Below, one piece after another: positions 16,063-25,573 of a stretch of 64,000 nucleotides of DNA. The stretch's first letter is position 1, and the number at the start of each line of letters is the position of its first letter. The DNA comes from Cryomorpha sp963741985 (GTDB lineage: Bacteria; Bacteroidota; Bacteroidia; Flavobacteriales_D; Cryomorphaceae), in contig CAVUKD010000004.1 in NCBI GenBank assembly GCA_963741985.1, positions 682,001 through 746,000 of the forward strand, given 5' to 3'. A program made the translations under genes and the position numbers. The notes beneath the pieces are model-generated. The model was not told the DNA's origin. It saw only the letters and a list, made by a program, of their open reading frames with translations, and ran no database searches.

Positions 16063-18312
16063 ATGCAAAAACCCTGGGCCGTATTCTTCCTCACAGCAGT
16101 CGTCATCACCACGCTCCTTTTCGGTTTCACGCTGCCGCAAACCCATTTCGATTACGAATTCAACTCCTTTTTCAAACCCGACGATGAGCCTACCCAATAT
16201 TTCGAGCGGCACAAAAAAACCTTTGGCACCGACAATGATTTCATCCTTATCGGTCTGATTTCCAAGTCAGGTGTATTCGACCCCGGCTTTATTTCAAAAA
16301 TCGAAAAGCTAACCCCTGAATTAAAAAAACTCCCCTTCGTTCAAAAGGTCATCTCGCCAATCACACTCAAAACCACCAGACGCGCTCCACTTATTGGCAC
16401 CATTTTCCAAACGGATGTTTTGCGTGGAAAGCGGGAGAAAGATTCCCTCCGCGTTTTTAGCGATCCATCATTGATGGATAATATTTTCTCGAAAGATACC
16501 ACAGCCATCAGCATCGTTCTGATCACCGATCCCGGATTGAGCAAAGCCAAGTCGGACGAAATATCTGAGGCCCTTCACCATACCCTTTCCCAATTTCATT
16601 TCGATGGGATTCATCTCGCCGGGCGCGCCATCGGGCAAGTGGTTTTCGTGAATAAAATCCAGAAAGAATTCGGCCTTTTTCTCGTGATTTCCCTGCTTTT
16701 TATTGTGGTGCTTCTCTTCATCATGTTTCGCAGTTTTCGCGGCGTCATTCTCCCACTTGCCACCGTTTTAATCGCGGTGATTTGGGCACTTGGCATTCTC
16801 AACCTTTCGGGAAATGGAATAAGTATTTTGCTCAACATGTTGCCACCTGTCATTCTCGTGGTAGGCATGAGCGACGCGGTGCATCTATACGCGCGGTATC
16901 TAGAAGAATTGCGCGCTGGTGCGACAAAATCCGTAGCCCTTCACGAGATGGTTTTCGATACCGGGCTTGCGGCATTTTTCACCAGCTTCACCACCGCTAT
17001 TGGTTTTGCATCGCTCTATCTTACTGGCATTCCGGCATTGCAGGATTTTGGAATTTTCACCGCTGCAGGTGTCATGTCTGCTTATATTATTGCCATTAGT
17101 GTATTGCCCGGATGCCTCGTGCTTACGCAGATTCCAAAAAAGCTGGGCGATACCAAAGGTAATTGGGAAACTTGGCTTACGCGTTTTCTTCAGCCAGTTA
17201 TACGTTACCGGAAATGGATTCTCGGCGTTTCGCTCTTTCTGGCAGTTAGTCTCACCTTTGCGATCAGCAGGCTTGAGCTGAATAATTTTATTCTTGAGGA
17301 TCTCAAACCCGATGAGCCTCTGCGCAAGGACTTTGCATTCTTCGATCATTATTTCGCAGGAGTACGCCCTTTCGAATTGGGTGTAAAACTCAAAGATTCT
17401 TCCGGTACTATTCTTTCCAAAAACAATCTGGTCGCTTTGGAAAAAGTGGAATCCGAATTGCGCGACAAATATGATGTACACGCCATTCAATCTCCTCTTA
17501 CTGCCGTAAAAGAGATCAACAGAATGCGCAATAATGGAAATAATGCGTATTATACTCTTCCCGAAAATGAGCACGACTGGAAACAAGTAGAGAAAGATAT
17601 CGAAGAAGCCCGGAACACGGGAAAATTAAAACACTTCATCACGAAAGACGGTCGCTATGCGCGGATTTCCGGAAGGACGGAAGATCAAGGTGCTCAATAT
17701 TTCGATCAGGCGGACACAGAGTTACAAACTTTCATCAAAAAGAACGAACTCAATCGCAATCTCGAATTTGAAGTAACTGGCACTGGCACCCTGATCGATC
17801 GCACGAATCAGAACCTGGTATGGAGCCTCGGGAAAGGTCTCGGGGCGGCATTTTTATTAATCGCCATTTTGATGGGTTTTATGTTCCGCTCGTTCAAAAT
17901 GGTAATTATTGCTCTGATTCCCAACATTATGCCCTTACTTGCATTAGGTGGAATAATGGCCTTCTTTGGAATCAATTTGAAAATGAGTACCAGCATTATC
18001 TTTACCATCGCTTTTGGCATTGCTGTAGATGACACCATCCATATTTTGAGTCGTTACCGTCTTGAAATGGCAAAAGGGAACACGCGTCAGCTTGCACTAA
18101 AAAATGCATTTGTTCACACCGGAAAATCGGTAATTATGACGAGTATTATCCTCTTCGGTGGATTTATTACTCTCTGCTTTAGTTCCTTTCAAAGTACTTT
18201 CTACGTGGGGTTACTCGTTACGCTCACTCTGGTTTTTGCACTTATTTTCGACCTTATATTATTACCTGCCCTGCTTTCGCAAAAATCAGATGAAAAACAT
18301 TTATCCGCTTAA
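16063..18312 (+). CDS. RND/MMPL family exporter
   Basis: The product is 749 residues with the RND duplicated layout. Helix 1 lies at ~5-24, then a periplasmic loop to ~200, then five helices (FGLFLVISLLFIVVLLFIMF onward, with VVGMSDAVHLYARY). This is followed by helix 7 (~385), a second periplasmic loop (~405-585) and five more helices with the matching GIAVDDTIHILSRY. The paired GMSDAVH and GIAVDDTIH segments carry the acidic proton-relay residues of the family. No membrane fusion protein or outer membrane channel is adjacent, which fits the MMPL/hydrophobe-exporter type, where lipids are usual substrates. Its 3' end overlaps the convergent NhaC gene by 12 bp. Confidence 0.85.
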   Translation: MQKPWAVFFLTAVVITTLLFGFTLPQTHFDYEFNSFFKPDDEPTQYFERHKKTFGTDNDFILIGLISKSGVFDPGFISKIEKLTPELKKLPFVQKVISPITLKTTRRAPLIGTIFQTDVLRGKREKDSLRVFSDPSLMDNIFSKDTTAISIVLITDPGLSKAKSDEISEALHHTLSQFHFDGIHLAGRAIGQVVFVNKIQKEFGLFLVISLLFIVVLLFIMFRSFRGVILPLATVLIAVIWALGILNLSGNGISILLNMLPPVILVVGMSDAVHLYARYLEELRAGATKSVALHEMVFDTGLAAFFTSFTTAIGFASLYLTGIPALQDFGIFTAAGVMSAYIIAISVLPGCLVLTQIPKKLGDTKGNWETWLTRFLQPVIRYRKWILGVSLFLAVSLTFAISRLELNNFILEDLKPDEPLRKDFAFFDHYFAGVRPFELGVKLKDSSGTILSKNNLVALEKVESELRDKYDVHAIQSPLTAVKEINRMRNNGNNAYYTLPENEHDWKQVEKDIEEARNTGKLKHFITKDGRYARISGRTEDQGAQYFDQADTELQTFIKKNELNRNLEFEVTGTGTLIDRTNQNLVWSLGKGLGAAFLLIAILMGFMFRSFKMVIIALIPNIMPLLALGGIMAFFGINLKMSTSIIFTIAFGIAVDDTIHILSRYRLEMAKGNTRQLALKNAFVHTGKSVIMTSIILFGGFITLCFSSFQSTFYVGLLVTLTLVFALIFDLILLPALLSQKSDEKHLSA

Positions 18313-20271
18313 GGGTACCACTTCTTTTCCGAAGAAACGAATGATTAGGAACAGGACCAATATTCCAAGTGGAAAATCGAGAATCCATGGAATGTCCATT
18401 AAAGCCCCAAGGGTAGTAAAAAGTAGTGAAACTGCCCCTACCGTGAGGGCATAAGGCATCTGGGTTCGCACATGAGCTATGTGATCGCAATGCGTGGCAA
18501 GAGAACTCAAAATAGTGGTATCGCTAATGGGTGAACAATGATCTCCCAGCACCGAGCCGGCTAATACACATGAAGTAACATTAAAAAAGTGACCCAATGC
18601 AACTTGGGCATCTACGCCGCCTTGCATCGACAACTCCCAACTCAATGGCAGCATCAATGGATATACGATCGCCATTGTACCCCACGAAGAGCCTGTGGAA
18701 AATGCCACGAGCGCAGCAATTACGAAAGTGATTGCGGGCACAGCCCATTCCACGACCGTGCCAGAAGCAAGTCCTGCTAAATAATCCGCCGTATGCAATT
18801 CTGAGGTGAGCGAAGCAAGCGACCATGCAAGTATCAAAACTAGAAGTGCGCTGATCATAGTTTTAAATCCCGAAATACTCGTTTCGATGGTTTCAGCAAA
18901 ACTCTGAATTCGCTGACCGGCAGTAAGTGCTATCGCAACCACTAGTCCGGCCATTGACGACCACAACAATGCTTTGTAAGAATCAGATTGACCGATGGTA
19001 AGCGATAATTTTTTTCCAAAAGTAATGGCAGAATCACCCCAAATACTGTGATCGTATCCTGTATATAACAATCCGCCAATAGTACCGAGAATCACCACTC
19101 CAATAGGAATTATTGCATTATACAACCTTGGTGTAATCCCTTTCTCAGGCTCGAATTCCGAAACATCAATACTGGCTTTCATCTTTCCTTTGCCGACGCC
19201 ATATGTTCTCGCTTGAACTTCAGCTTTGTGCATAGGGCCAAAATCGCGATTGAGCAAAATCAAAATAAGCATGAATGCCAGTGTATAAATCGGATAATAC
19301 GCATACTCAAGGGAGCCGAGAAAAATGGAATACGCACTTTGATCAATCCCGATGGAATATCCTGCTTCTGCCACGGCCTTAGCATTAATGGTATCGAGTG
19401 CCCCCTGAATATATCCCAATTCCGCCCCGATCCATGTCGTAATCAACGCAATAGCCGCAACTGGCGCCGCGGTAGAATCAACAATATAACTCAACTTCTC
19501 ACGAGAAATTTTCAAACGATCAGTTAACGGTCGCATGGTATTTCCGACCACAAGTGTATTTGCATAATCATCGAAAAATATAGCTATCCCCAATCCCCAT
19601 GTTACGAGCTGTCCACTCTTTGGGCCGGTGGCTTTTCGCGAAAGCTTATCCACGACCGCTTGCATCCCTCCATTTTTGGAAATAACCGCAACGATTCCAC
19701 CAATTAAAACCGAAAAAACCATTACCGAAATATGGCCGGTGTCTGCCATAGCATTGATGATATAGGTATCAATCACCCGGAGAAAACCACCGCCAATGCT
19801 TCCTGCGTCGGAATAAAAGCCCGCAATACAGCCACCTGCAATTATTCCAAATATAAGGCTGCTGATTACTTCCTTAAAAATCAAAGCAAGAAAAATAACC
19901 AGTAACGGCGGTATGATCGAAAGCCAGAGTGGCATCGGATTGACAGTATGGACAAAGGTAAAGCCCCCTGCTTTTATCGAAAGAGGCTCTTTTCGGTCAA
20001 TAAGAATTGGGAATTCTGACTTAGAATTCTTAAAAGTGAGAAGCTGTCTTTGTCCATTTACAACCACCGACACCTGAAAATTTGCCTCTGCGAGTTTATC
20101 GCTATTCAGGCAAATAATCTCGCCCTTCGTTTCAACTCCGGATACGAATAAATCGGGAACCTCCACCTGAAAATCGTCTGCTGCGAAAGAAACTTTCGAC
20201 TGAGCCATGGCTGTCGATAAAGCGACCACAAAAAGTCCAATGCTAAGAATGAGAAACCGTATTTTGCCCAT
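18301..20271 (-). CDS. nhaC: Na+/H+ antiporter, NhaC family, with N-terminal periplasmic domain
   Basis: The product is 656 residues, longer than typical NhaC (~450-500). A cleavable-looking signal peptide (STAMAQ at ~23) and a ~85-residue beta-rich segment (~25-110) precede the first helix (LWLSIIPPLLVIFLALIFKE). The transporter part carries NhaC-like motifs: GGIVAVISKNGGMQAVV, FFDDYANTLVVGNTMRPLTD, DSTAAPVAA and HCSPISDTTILSS. The role is exchange of sodium for protons at the inner membrane. The overlap with the convergent exporter gene is 12 bp, so no room exists for a conventional terminator on either strand. Confidence 0.85.
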   Translation of the reverse strand: MGKIRFLILSIGLFVVALSTAMAQSKVSFAADDFQVEVPDLFVSGVETKGEIICLNSDKLAEANFQVSVVVNGQRQLLTFKNSKSEFPILIDRKEPLSIKAGGFTFVHTVNPMPLWLSIIPPLLVIFLALIFKEVISSLIFGIIAGGCIAGFYSDAGSIGGGFLRVIDTYIINAMADTGHISVMVFSVLIGGIVAVISKNGGMQAVVDKLSRKATGPKSGQLVTWGLGIAIFFDDYANTLVVGNTMRPLTDRLKISREKLSYIVDSTAAPVAAIALITTWIGAELGYIQGALDTINAKAVAEAGYSIGIDQSAYSIFLGSLEYAYYPIYTLAFMLILILLNRDFGPMHKAEVQARTYGVGKGKMKASIDVSEFEPEKGITPRLYNAIIPIGVVILGTIGGLLYTGYDHSIWGDSAITFGKKLSLTIGQSDSYKALLWSSMAGLVVAIALTAGQRIQSFAETIETSISGFKTMISALLVLILAWSLASLTSELHTADYLAGLASGTVVEWAVPAITFVIAALVAFSTGSSWGTMAIVYPLMLPLSWELSMQGGVDAQVALGHFFNVTSCVLAGSVLGDHCSPISDTTILSSLATHCDHIAHVRTQMPYALTVGAVSLLFTTLGALMDIPWILDFPLGILVLFLIIRFFGKEVVPLSG

Positions 20272-20373
20272 AGATTGCCGCTAAAGGTAAAATTTTATAG
20301 AAATATTCATATATTCATTCCCCATCAATGTTAATTCCCTTTTGCTTCTCTCATAGTTTTCTAATTTAGCTGT

Positions 20374-20934
20374 ATGAAATTTTTTCAAGGTATCCTCTTG
20401 TTACTGATTCTGGCGAGTTGCTCCACGCCCCCCCCCTTAAACGATAAATTTGAGACTGCGACCGGCAAAACTGTAGAATTAAACCAATACTTGAAGGAGA
20501 ATGACGGACTCGTGGTATTGTATCTTTCACCGGAGTGCCCCCTTTGTCAGAATTATTCTGTCGCCATTCGTGATTTAGAAGATCAGTTTCGAGGAAAAAA
20601 AATTGAATTCGTCGGAGTCGTTAGTGGCGATTTCTATCCTAAAGAGCAAGTTGCCGAGTACCAGGTAAAGTACAAAATGAATATGGACATACTGCTCGAT
20701 CCTGACTTTATTATCTCTGACTACTATCGGGCTCAACTCACCCCTGAAGCGCATGTACTCGACAATAAAGGCAAACTGATGTACCGAGGAGCCATTGATA
20801 ATTGGGCCATCTCACTTGGAAAAAAACGACTACGTGCAACTTCAAATTACCTCCACGATGCGCTTTCAAATTTTGTTACCGGAGAACGTATCGACCCAAA
20901 AGTAACCGAACCTGTTGGATGCTACATCGAGTAA
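20374..20934 (+). CDS. Redoxin (AhpC/TSA-like) lipoprotein
   Basis: The product is 186 residues. The lipoprotein signal has Cys16 (LILASC). A thioredoxin-fold domain follows with the active-site CxxC in SPECPLCQNYS (~residues 53-56) and the later redoxin elements VGVVSGDFYPKEQ and LTPEAHVLDNKGKLMYRGAID (cis-Pro region). Peroxiredoxin-like redoxins of this subtype often stand next to, or are fused with, cytochrome c / copper monooxygenase modules, as here. The following gene starts 16 bp inside its 3' end, so the two are translationally coupled. The likely role is thiol redox chemistry in the periplasm in support of that partner. Confidence 0.82.
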   Translation: MKFFQGILLLLILASCSTPPPLNDKFETATGKTVELNQYLKENDGLVVLYLSPECPLCQNYSVAIRDLEDQFRGKKIEFVGVVSGDFYPKEQVAEYQVKYKMNMDILLDPDFIISDYYRAQLTPEAHVLDNKGKLMYRGAIDNWAISLGKKRLRATSNYLHDALSNFVTGERIDPKVTEPVGCYIE

Positions 20935-22325
20935 TAAGCCCTACGGCGATTTTAGCCTGCATTGTACTTTTTTGTTTCTGTGGTCGCGATCATTCGCAAA
21001 AGCATCACGCAGAAAATCCCATTCCTTTCGAAACGAATATTAGTCTCCCAGATTCGATTTTTTATTGGAAAGACGTGGCTCCGATCGTTTTTTCGCATTG
21101 CACACCCTGCCATCACACCGGAGGGGCCGGCCCATTTCCACTTACAACTTTTCTCGATGCAAAAAAGCGGACCAAGACCATCCGTGAAGTTGTAGCAGAT
21201 AATGTAATGCCACCCTGGCCGGCTGATACTTCTTACAGCCGTTTTAAAGATGAAAAAGCAATCACAGCAAAGCAAAAAGCCACAATTCTGAAATGGATTT
21301 CGCAAAAAGCACCCGAAGGAATTAAGCCGGAAAATCCACCCGAACCTGAATTATTTGCCGTAAAAGATCTCGGCATGCCAGACAAGGTAATCCCCTTTCC
21401 CGATACGGTATTTATTTCAGGAGATAATATTGATAAGTTCCGCATTGCCAAAATTGCTTTCGAACTACCGCGAGATACCATCGTCAGGGCTATATCTTTC
21501 GTTCCGGGAAACCGGCAGTTGGTGCATCATGTAAATGGTCATCTCATCAATTATGAAGACGATAAAAAGAAAGACCCGTTTTCGGGAGAATGGATAATCG
21601 ATGCCGAAGCAGTCAATTCGCTCGAAGCCTATGAGGAAATGAAAATACCCAATGACGACGGAACCTATCCTCCTTTACTCGTTTCCGCCTTCAACTATTT
21701 ACCCGGTGTAGAACCACCGAGCTATCCGGAAGGAATGGGCTCCATTTATTTAAGAAAAAAGGGAGCTTTTATCCTGAATACCTTGCATTATGGCCCTACG
21801 GCTGTCGATACTTTTGACCTCAGTAAGATTGAATTATATTACGCAAAAGTGCCACCTGAGCGCCCATTGAAGGAATTGCAGATGGGATCACTCGGAGCTA
21901 CCAAAGTGGAGCCCGAATTTGTAATTCACGCTGGAGAGATAGCGCACTTTACCACAAAATATACAGTTCCGGAGGATATGTCGGCGCTAACCATAAATCC
22001 GCATATGCACCTTCTGGGAAAAGAATTTACAGCTTTTGCTGTATCGCCCGATAAGATGGATACCCTTCATTTAATTCATATTAAAAAATGGGATTTCCGC
22101 TGGCAATTTTTTTATACTTTTAGGCATATTTTAAAAATTCCGAAAGGGTATGAAATAATCGTAAATGCCGTATTTGATAATACCATTCACAATCCGTATA
22201 ATCCATTTACTCCACCTAAAACGATACGCGAATCAGGAAGAAATATGAAAACCACGGACGAGATGTTCCAGTTTTTTATAACTTTCGTGCCTTATCGTGC
22301 AGGCGATGAGAAAATAAAACTTTAA
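20919..22325 (+). CDS. Cytochrome c / copper type II monooxygenase-like fusion protein
   Basis: The product is 468 residues from ATG 20919; the upstream extension in this frame lies inside the redoxin gene and looks non-coding. After a signal peptide (with possible lipobox Cys near 19-21), residues ~48-125 hold a cytochrome-like module with CxxCH at 61-65 (CTPCHH). The C-terminal ~330 residues resemble peptidylglycine hydroxylating monooxygenase-type copper domains. They keep the expected ligand order HH (203-204), H (290), HxH (362, 364) and M (449, in TTDEMFQFF). This supports two copper sites, but the substrate is unknown. It overlaps the redoxin gene and sits 11 bp before the next gene. 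Confidence 0.75.
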   Translation: MLHRVISPTAILACIVLFCFCGRDHSQKHHAENPIPFETNISLPDSIFYWKDVAPIVFSHCTPCHHTGGAGPFPLTTFLDAKKRTKTIREVVADNVMPPWPADTSYSRFKDEKAITAKQKATILKWISQKAPEGIKPENPPEPELFAVKDLGMPDKVIPFPDTVFISGDNIDKFRIAKIAFELPRDTIVRAISFVPGNRQLVHHVNGHLINYEDDKKKDPFSGEWIIDAEAVNSLEAYEEMKIPNDDGTYPPLLVSAFNYLPGVEPPSYPEGMGSIYLRKKGAFILNTLHYGPTAVDTFDLSKIELYYAKVPPERPLKELQMGSLGATKVEPEFVIHAGEIAHFTTKYTVPEDMSALTINPHMHLLGKEFTAFAVSPDKMDTLHLIHIKKWDFRWQFFYTFRHILKIPKGYEIIVNAVFDNTIHNPYNPFTPPKTIRESGRNMKTTDEMFQFFITFVPYRAGDEKIKL

Positions 22326-22336
22326 AAAATCGACCA

Positions 22337-22708
22337 ATGAAATTAAAAATGACACTTATTGCGCTTATAATCATTGCTGTTACAGCAGTTCAAGCACAGA
22401 CCAGTTCTGAAAAATATAGTGCTAAGGACGAAATGTCTTCACAAATGCGCTTAATTGTCAATGGTCTCGGACTTCAACCTGAGCAAATTGTGCAGTTGGG
22501 ACAAATTATGGAAGAAAAACGCATACAACAGGAATCTCTGCTTGAGCAAATGGACCAATTGAAAAAACAAATGAATCAGGCGGAAGTTAACTCCGAAAAA
22601 CAACTCCAAGGAATGTTAACTCCTACCGAATGGAAAAAATACCGGGAAGAAATTAAACCCCAGATTGATAAAGAAAATGCGGAACGAATGGAGAAATTGG
22701 ATAAGTAG
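22337..22708 (+). CDS. Small secreted helical protein, Spy/CpxP-like
   Basis: The product is 123 residues. A signal peptide (~1-20, ending VQAQ) is followed by a wholly helical, charged region with an LQPEQIVQLGQIMEEK segment and LTPTEWKKYREE. This pattern recalls the LTxxQ repeats of periplasmic metal- and stress-related Spy/CpxP/CnrX proteins, although the exact repeats are diverged. It is the last gene of the redoxin/copper-monooxygenase operon, 11 bp after it. A metal-sensing or chaperone role there is inference. Confidence 0.6.
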   Translation: MKLKMTLIALIIIAVTAVQAQTSSEKYSAKDEMSSQMRLIVNGLGLQPEQIVQLGQIMEEKRIQQESLLEQMDQLKKQMNQAEVNSEKQLQGMLTPTEWKKYREEIKPQIDKENAERMEKLDK

Positions 22709-22858
22709 TGTCTGTCAAAAATGTCCGCTATCGGCGTTCCACTCGTCTTGAAAGCAGTCATTGACATTAGTCAATTCCTGATTTTTCAATCCTACGTGCG
22801 ACTTGCTATCGAACATTCTGGCCGAGACACTTGAGCGAGTTGAAAAACTCTAAAAAAT

Positions 22859-23551
22859 TTATTCCTTTTCTTTATTGGCTACCCAGCGAATTTTATCAAT
22901 TATAATACCTGTACTTCGGTCGCCATCGAATTGAAACCCACATACTACATTGACATGTGCCATTCGTATTTGAGCAAAATGCCGTATCGGTATATTTACT
23001 TCCGTAAAAGTAGAATCATTGAAAGAATGTGTTGAAATTTCAACAAACTCACTTCTTCTGTGAGGGGAGCATTCTGCACTTTCCAAAATTTTACCTCCGA
23101 TATATAGGCGAATATAATCGGGCGATCCTTCCAGTGAATCAGGAAGTCGAATACCCATTCTAAGGCTTCCTTCGGCAAAATCGCTTGCGTTTCGCTCATT
23201 TATTAAACTGAAAAAAGCCCGAAGCTCAGTTCCACCTCCGGTACCCAAATACAAATTACTGATTGTCGAGGTGGAATCTATCTTTTGTATGGATTCACTC
23301 ATATCGCCGGTACATAATTCCAATCGAAAAGCACCTTCCTGTAAATCTCCATTCCATCCGCCACGCATTCCGTTTGACCAGATGAGTTGTTCGTCCTGAT
23401 TGAAAACGCATGATCCGTCATCTTTCAAGGCTCCGGGATCATAGTTTACTGCAAATTGATCAGTACAACCGGTTTGCTCAGGATCTTTGTCGCAGGCTGC
23501 AAATGTGCAAACAACAAAACCGGCCAAAATTATTTTTTCAAAATACTTCAT
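22859..23551 (-). CDS. Lipoprotein with GCTDxxAxNYDxxAxxDDGSC motif
   Basis: The product is 230 residues. The lipoprotein signal has Cys20 (TFAAC). Directly after it comes the motif GCTDQFAVNYDPGALKDDGS followed by C, a short cysteine-bounded element common in Bacteroidota surface proteins. The remaining ~180 residues look like a beta-sandwich domain with no assigned name. The gene is divergent from oxyR, with 122 bp between them. The function is unknown. Confidence 0.65.
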   Translation of the reverse strand: MKYFEKIILAGFVVCTFAACDKDPEQTGCTDQFAVNYDPGALKDDGSCVFNQDEQLIWSNGMRGGWNGDLQEGAFRLELCTGDMSESIQKIDSTSTISNLYLGTGGGTELRAFFSLINERNASDFAEGSLRMGIRLPDSLEGSPDYIRLYIGGKILESAECSPHRRSEFVEISTHSFNDSTFTEVNIPIRHFAQIRMAHVNVVCGFQFDGDRSTGIIIDKIRWVANKEKE

Positions 23552-23607
23552 GTTTAAAGGGGTATGGAGTTCTTTCTATTTGATAGATACTTATTATTCC
23601 CAAAAAG

Positions 23608-23639
23608 GTTTCGGGAAAATCATATATGTTTTAGTTTTG
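23608..23639 (+). promoter_or_regulatory. Bacteroidota-type promoter of oxyR
   Basis: A -7 element TAGTTTTG at 23632-23639 fits the phylum consensus TAnnTTTG exactly. A TTTC-like -33 element lies ~20 bp upstream (around 23608-23612). The predicted transcription start would be ~25-30 bp before the oxyR ATG. Confidence 0.5.
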
Positions 23640-23673
23640 TCAATGGAATTTTGAATTTTAATAGATTTTATAA

Positions 23674-24639
23674 ATGACTCTAATCCAATTAAAATATCTT
23701 ATTGCTGTGGATACATACCGGCACTTTGCAACCGCAGCCGATCACTGTTTTGTGACCCAGCCAACCTTGAGTATGCAGATAAGCAAAATGGAAAAAGAGC
23801 TTGATGTATTGATTTTCGACCGGAGTAAACATCCTGTACAACCCACAGAGATAGGAACTAAAATCCTGAAGCAAGCACGCTTGGCATTGCGTGAAGCAAA
23901 CCAAATCGAAGAAATCGTGAAAGGAAGTAAAGGACAAATATCAGGAGAATTTCGACTTGGAATCATTCCCACCGTATCTCCCGCGCTTCTACCCCGTTTT
24001 CTGCGAAAAATCATCAATGAATATCCTGATATTCACCTGAAAATAGAGGAACTCCAAACGGAGCAAATTTTAGACAAAATGGATAAGGATCAACTCGATG
24101 CGGGCATTTTGGCCACTCCACTCGAGATCAATCGGTTTATCGAAAAAACACTTTATTATGAACCATTCATGGCCTATGTCCCTGAGCAACATAGGCTTAA
24201 AAATGAAGAATTTATTTTGCACAGCGAGTTGCATTTAAATGACATTCTTCTTCTCAAAAACGGTCATTGCTTTCGTCACAATGTCATAAACCTTTGTGAT
24301 GCTGCTTTTCCCAATGAACCAAATGAAAATAAAGTTCTGGAATTTGAAAGTGGAAATTTCGAAACTTTAATAAAACTCGCCAATCAGGGATTTGGCATGA
24401 CTCTTATCCCCTACCTGACCGCACTCGATTTGAACGAATCGGATCGCGCAAATATTAAACCTATTGAACACCCCCAGCCAATTCGCGAAATAAGCTTGGT
24501 GCATAGCCGGTCGCAATTGAAAACAAGTATTATCAATATTTTGGTGGACGAAATAAAAGATCTTGTTCCCAAGAAACTTTTAGAACGGGAAGGAAATGAA
24601 TTAGTTAGCCCATTGGAGAAAGTAAAAAAGAATGGTTAA
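23674..24639 (+). CDS. oxyR: OxyR, LysR-type hydrogen peroxide sensor
   Basis: The product is 321 residues. An N-terminal winged helix-turn-helix (1-~60; FATAADHCFVTQPTLSMQI) is followed by a LysR substrate-type domain (~90-300). The redox pair is present as Cys199 (KNGHCFR) and Cys208 (NLCDAAF), the same numbers and 9-residue spacing as in Escherichia coli OxyR, and the GHCFR context is conserved. It is expected to form an intramolecular disulfide with peroxide and activate catalase/peroxidase genes, none of which are adjacent. The divergent lipoprotein gene shares its upstream region. Confidence 0.9.
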   Translation: MTLIQLKYLIAVDTYRHFATAADHCFVTQPTLSMQISKMEKELDVLIFDRSKHPVQPTEIGTKILKQARLALREANQIEEIVKGSKGQISGEFRLGIIPTVSPALLPRFLRKIINEYPDIHLKIEELQTEQILDKMDKDQLDAGILATPLEINRFIEKTLYYEPFMAYVPEQHRLKNEEFILHSELHLNDILLLKNGHCFRHNVINLCDAAFPNEPNENKVLEFESGNFETLIKLANQGFGMTLIPYLTALDLNESDRANIKPIEHPQPIREISLVHSRSQLKTSIINILVDEIKDLVPKKLLEREGNELVSPLEKVKKNG

Positions 24640-24794
24640 GTTCTATTGAACAATACATCCCTTTTAATTTATGATCACATCTATACATTTTTGGAACAAT
24701 TTTAGCGCATGCGAAACCGTTCTAAAACCAAAATTGACACATTCCGAACATATTTTAACTCAATCACGTTAAACCTCCATAACTTCGTTACCTT

Positions 24795-25565
24795 ATGAAC
24801 CGCATATTTTTTCTAATTTCTCTTTTGACCGGCTTATCTCTAACAGGCCTCAAAGCACAAGAAGACTTTGCTGATCTCTCGACAAAAGAACGGATTAATC
24901 TGGCTGAAAAAGAAGAGTCGGAAGCAGCTACTGATGCTGATTTTCAACAAATGATGCAGTCAGGTCATGAATTATTCAAGGATCGTCATTACTTAAAGGC
25001 AATTCACGCCTACGAGAAAGCACAAGATCGACGACCATATAATGTTTATCCCAAAGTTATAATTGCTGACATTGAGCTCTCGATGAAAGACACTCTCCAG
25101 ACTCTAAGGGCTGTGGAAAGAGCTCAAAGTCAATCTCAAAAAATGCATCAAGATCAGAAACCGATTAAACAGGAGACAGATCCAGCAACTGAACCCCCGT
25201 CGGAAACCAAGCAAGAAAGATTGGAAAAATTGAATAACTGGGAAAATGAAGAACGAGCTCGCAGAGAGCACGAACGTGCCGAAGAAAAAGAGCAGGATGC
25301 AAAACCAGCTGAAAGAGTCATGGATGGAGACGTTGTTAAACTATCTACAGCAGACTATCAAAAAGAACTGGCATCCAAATACCCCAGTGGAATCACTGAG
25401 AAAGTGAGCAAAGAAGGAAATAAAACAATTGTTACCAGGGTAGTGGTTTCAGATAACATTGGGAATGAATACAAGAAAGTAATCCACGATTGGGGCGGCG
25501 TATTCTTTTTCAAAAATGGGGAAGCAGTAACAGAACGTGTTTGGACGCAGGAAACTGAAAAATAG
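24795..25565 (+). CDS. Secreted protein with TPR-like segment and charged linker
   Basis: The product is 256 residues. A signal peptide (~1-21, LKAQ) is followed by a TPR-like helical pair (~55-105; GHELFKDRHYLKAIHAYEKAQDR). A Glu/Lys/Gln-rich linker with proline follows (~115-180). The C-terminal ~80 residues carry a pattern YPSGITEKVSKEGNKTIVTRVVV...YKKVIHDWGGVFFFKNG. This resembles C-terminal modules seen in other Bacteroidota envelope proteins, but I cannot name the family. A TAACTTCG element near the start may be part of the promoter. Convergent with the DUF1684 gene, leaving 8 bp between them. Confidence 0.6.
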   Translation: MNRIFFLISLLTGLSLTGLKAQEDFADLSTKERINLAEKEESEAATDADFQQMMQSGHELFKDRHYLKAIHAYEKAQDRRPYNVYPKVIIADIELSMKDTLQTLRAVERAQSQSQKMHQDQKPIKQETDPATEPPSETKQERLEKLNNWENEERARREHERAEEKEQDAKPAERVMDGDVVKLSTADYQKELASKYPSGITEKVSKEGNKTIVTRVVVSDNIGNEYKKVIHDWGGVFFFKNGEAVTERVWTQETEK

Positions 25566-25573
25566 ATACTTTT

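Noticed and set aside
16900..17586. 228-codon minus-strand ORF inside the RND exporter gene
   Set aside because: It is an antisense shadow of a well-supported gene, without recognisable motifs.
22837..22850. GAGTT-GAAA-AACTC hairpin between convergent genes as a terminator
   Set aside because: The stem is short and lacks a T-run in either direction, so evidence is insufficient.
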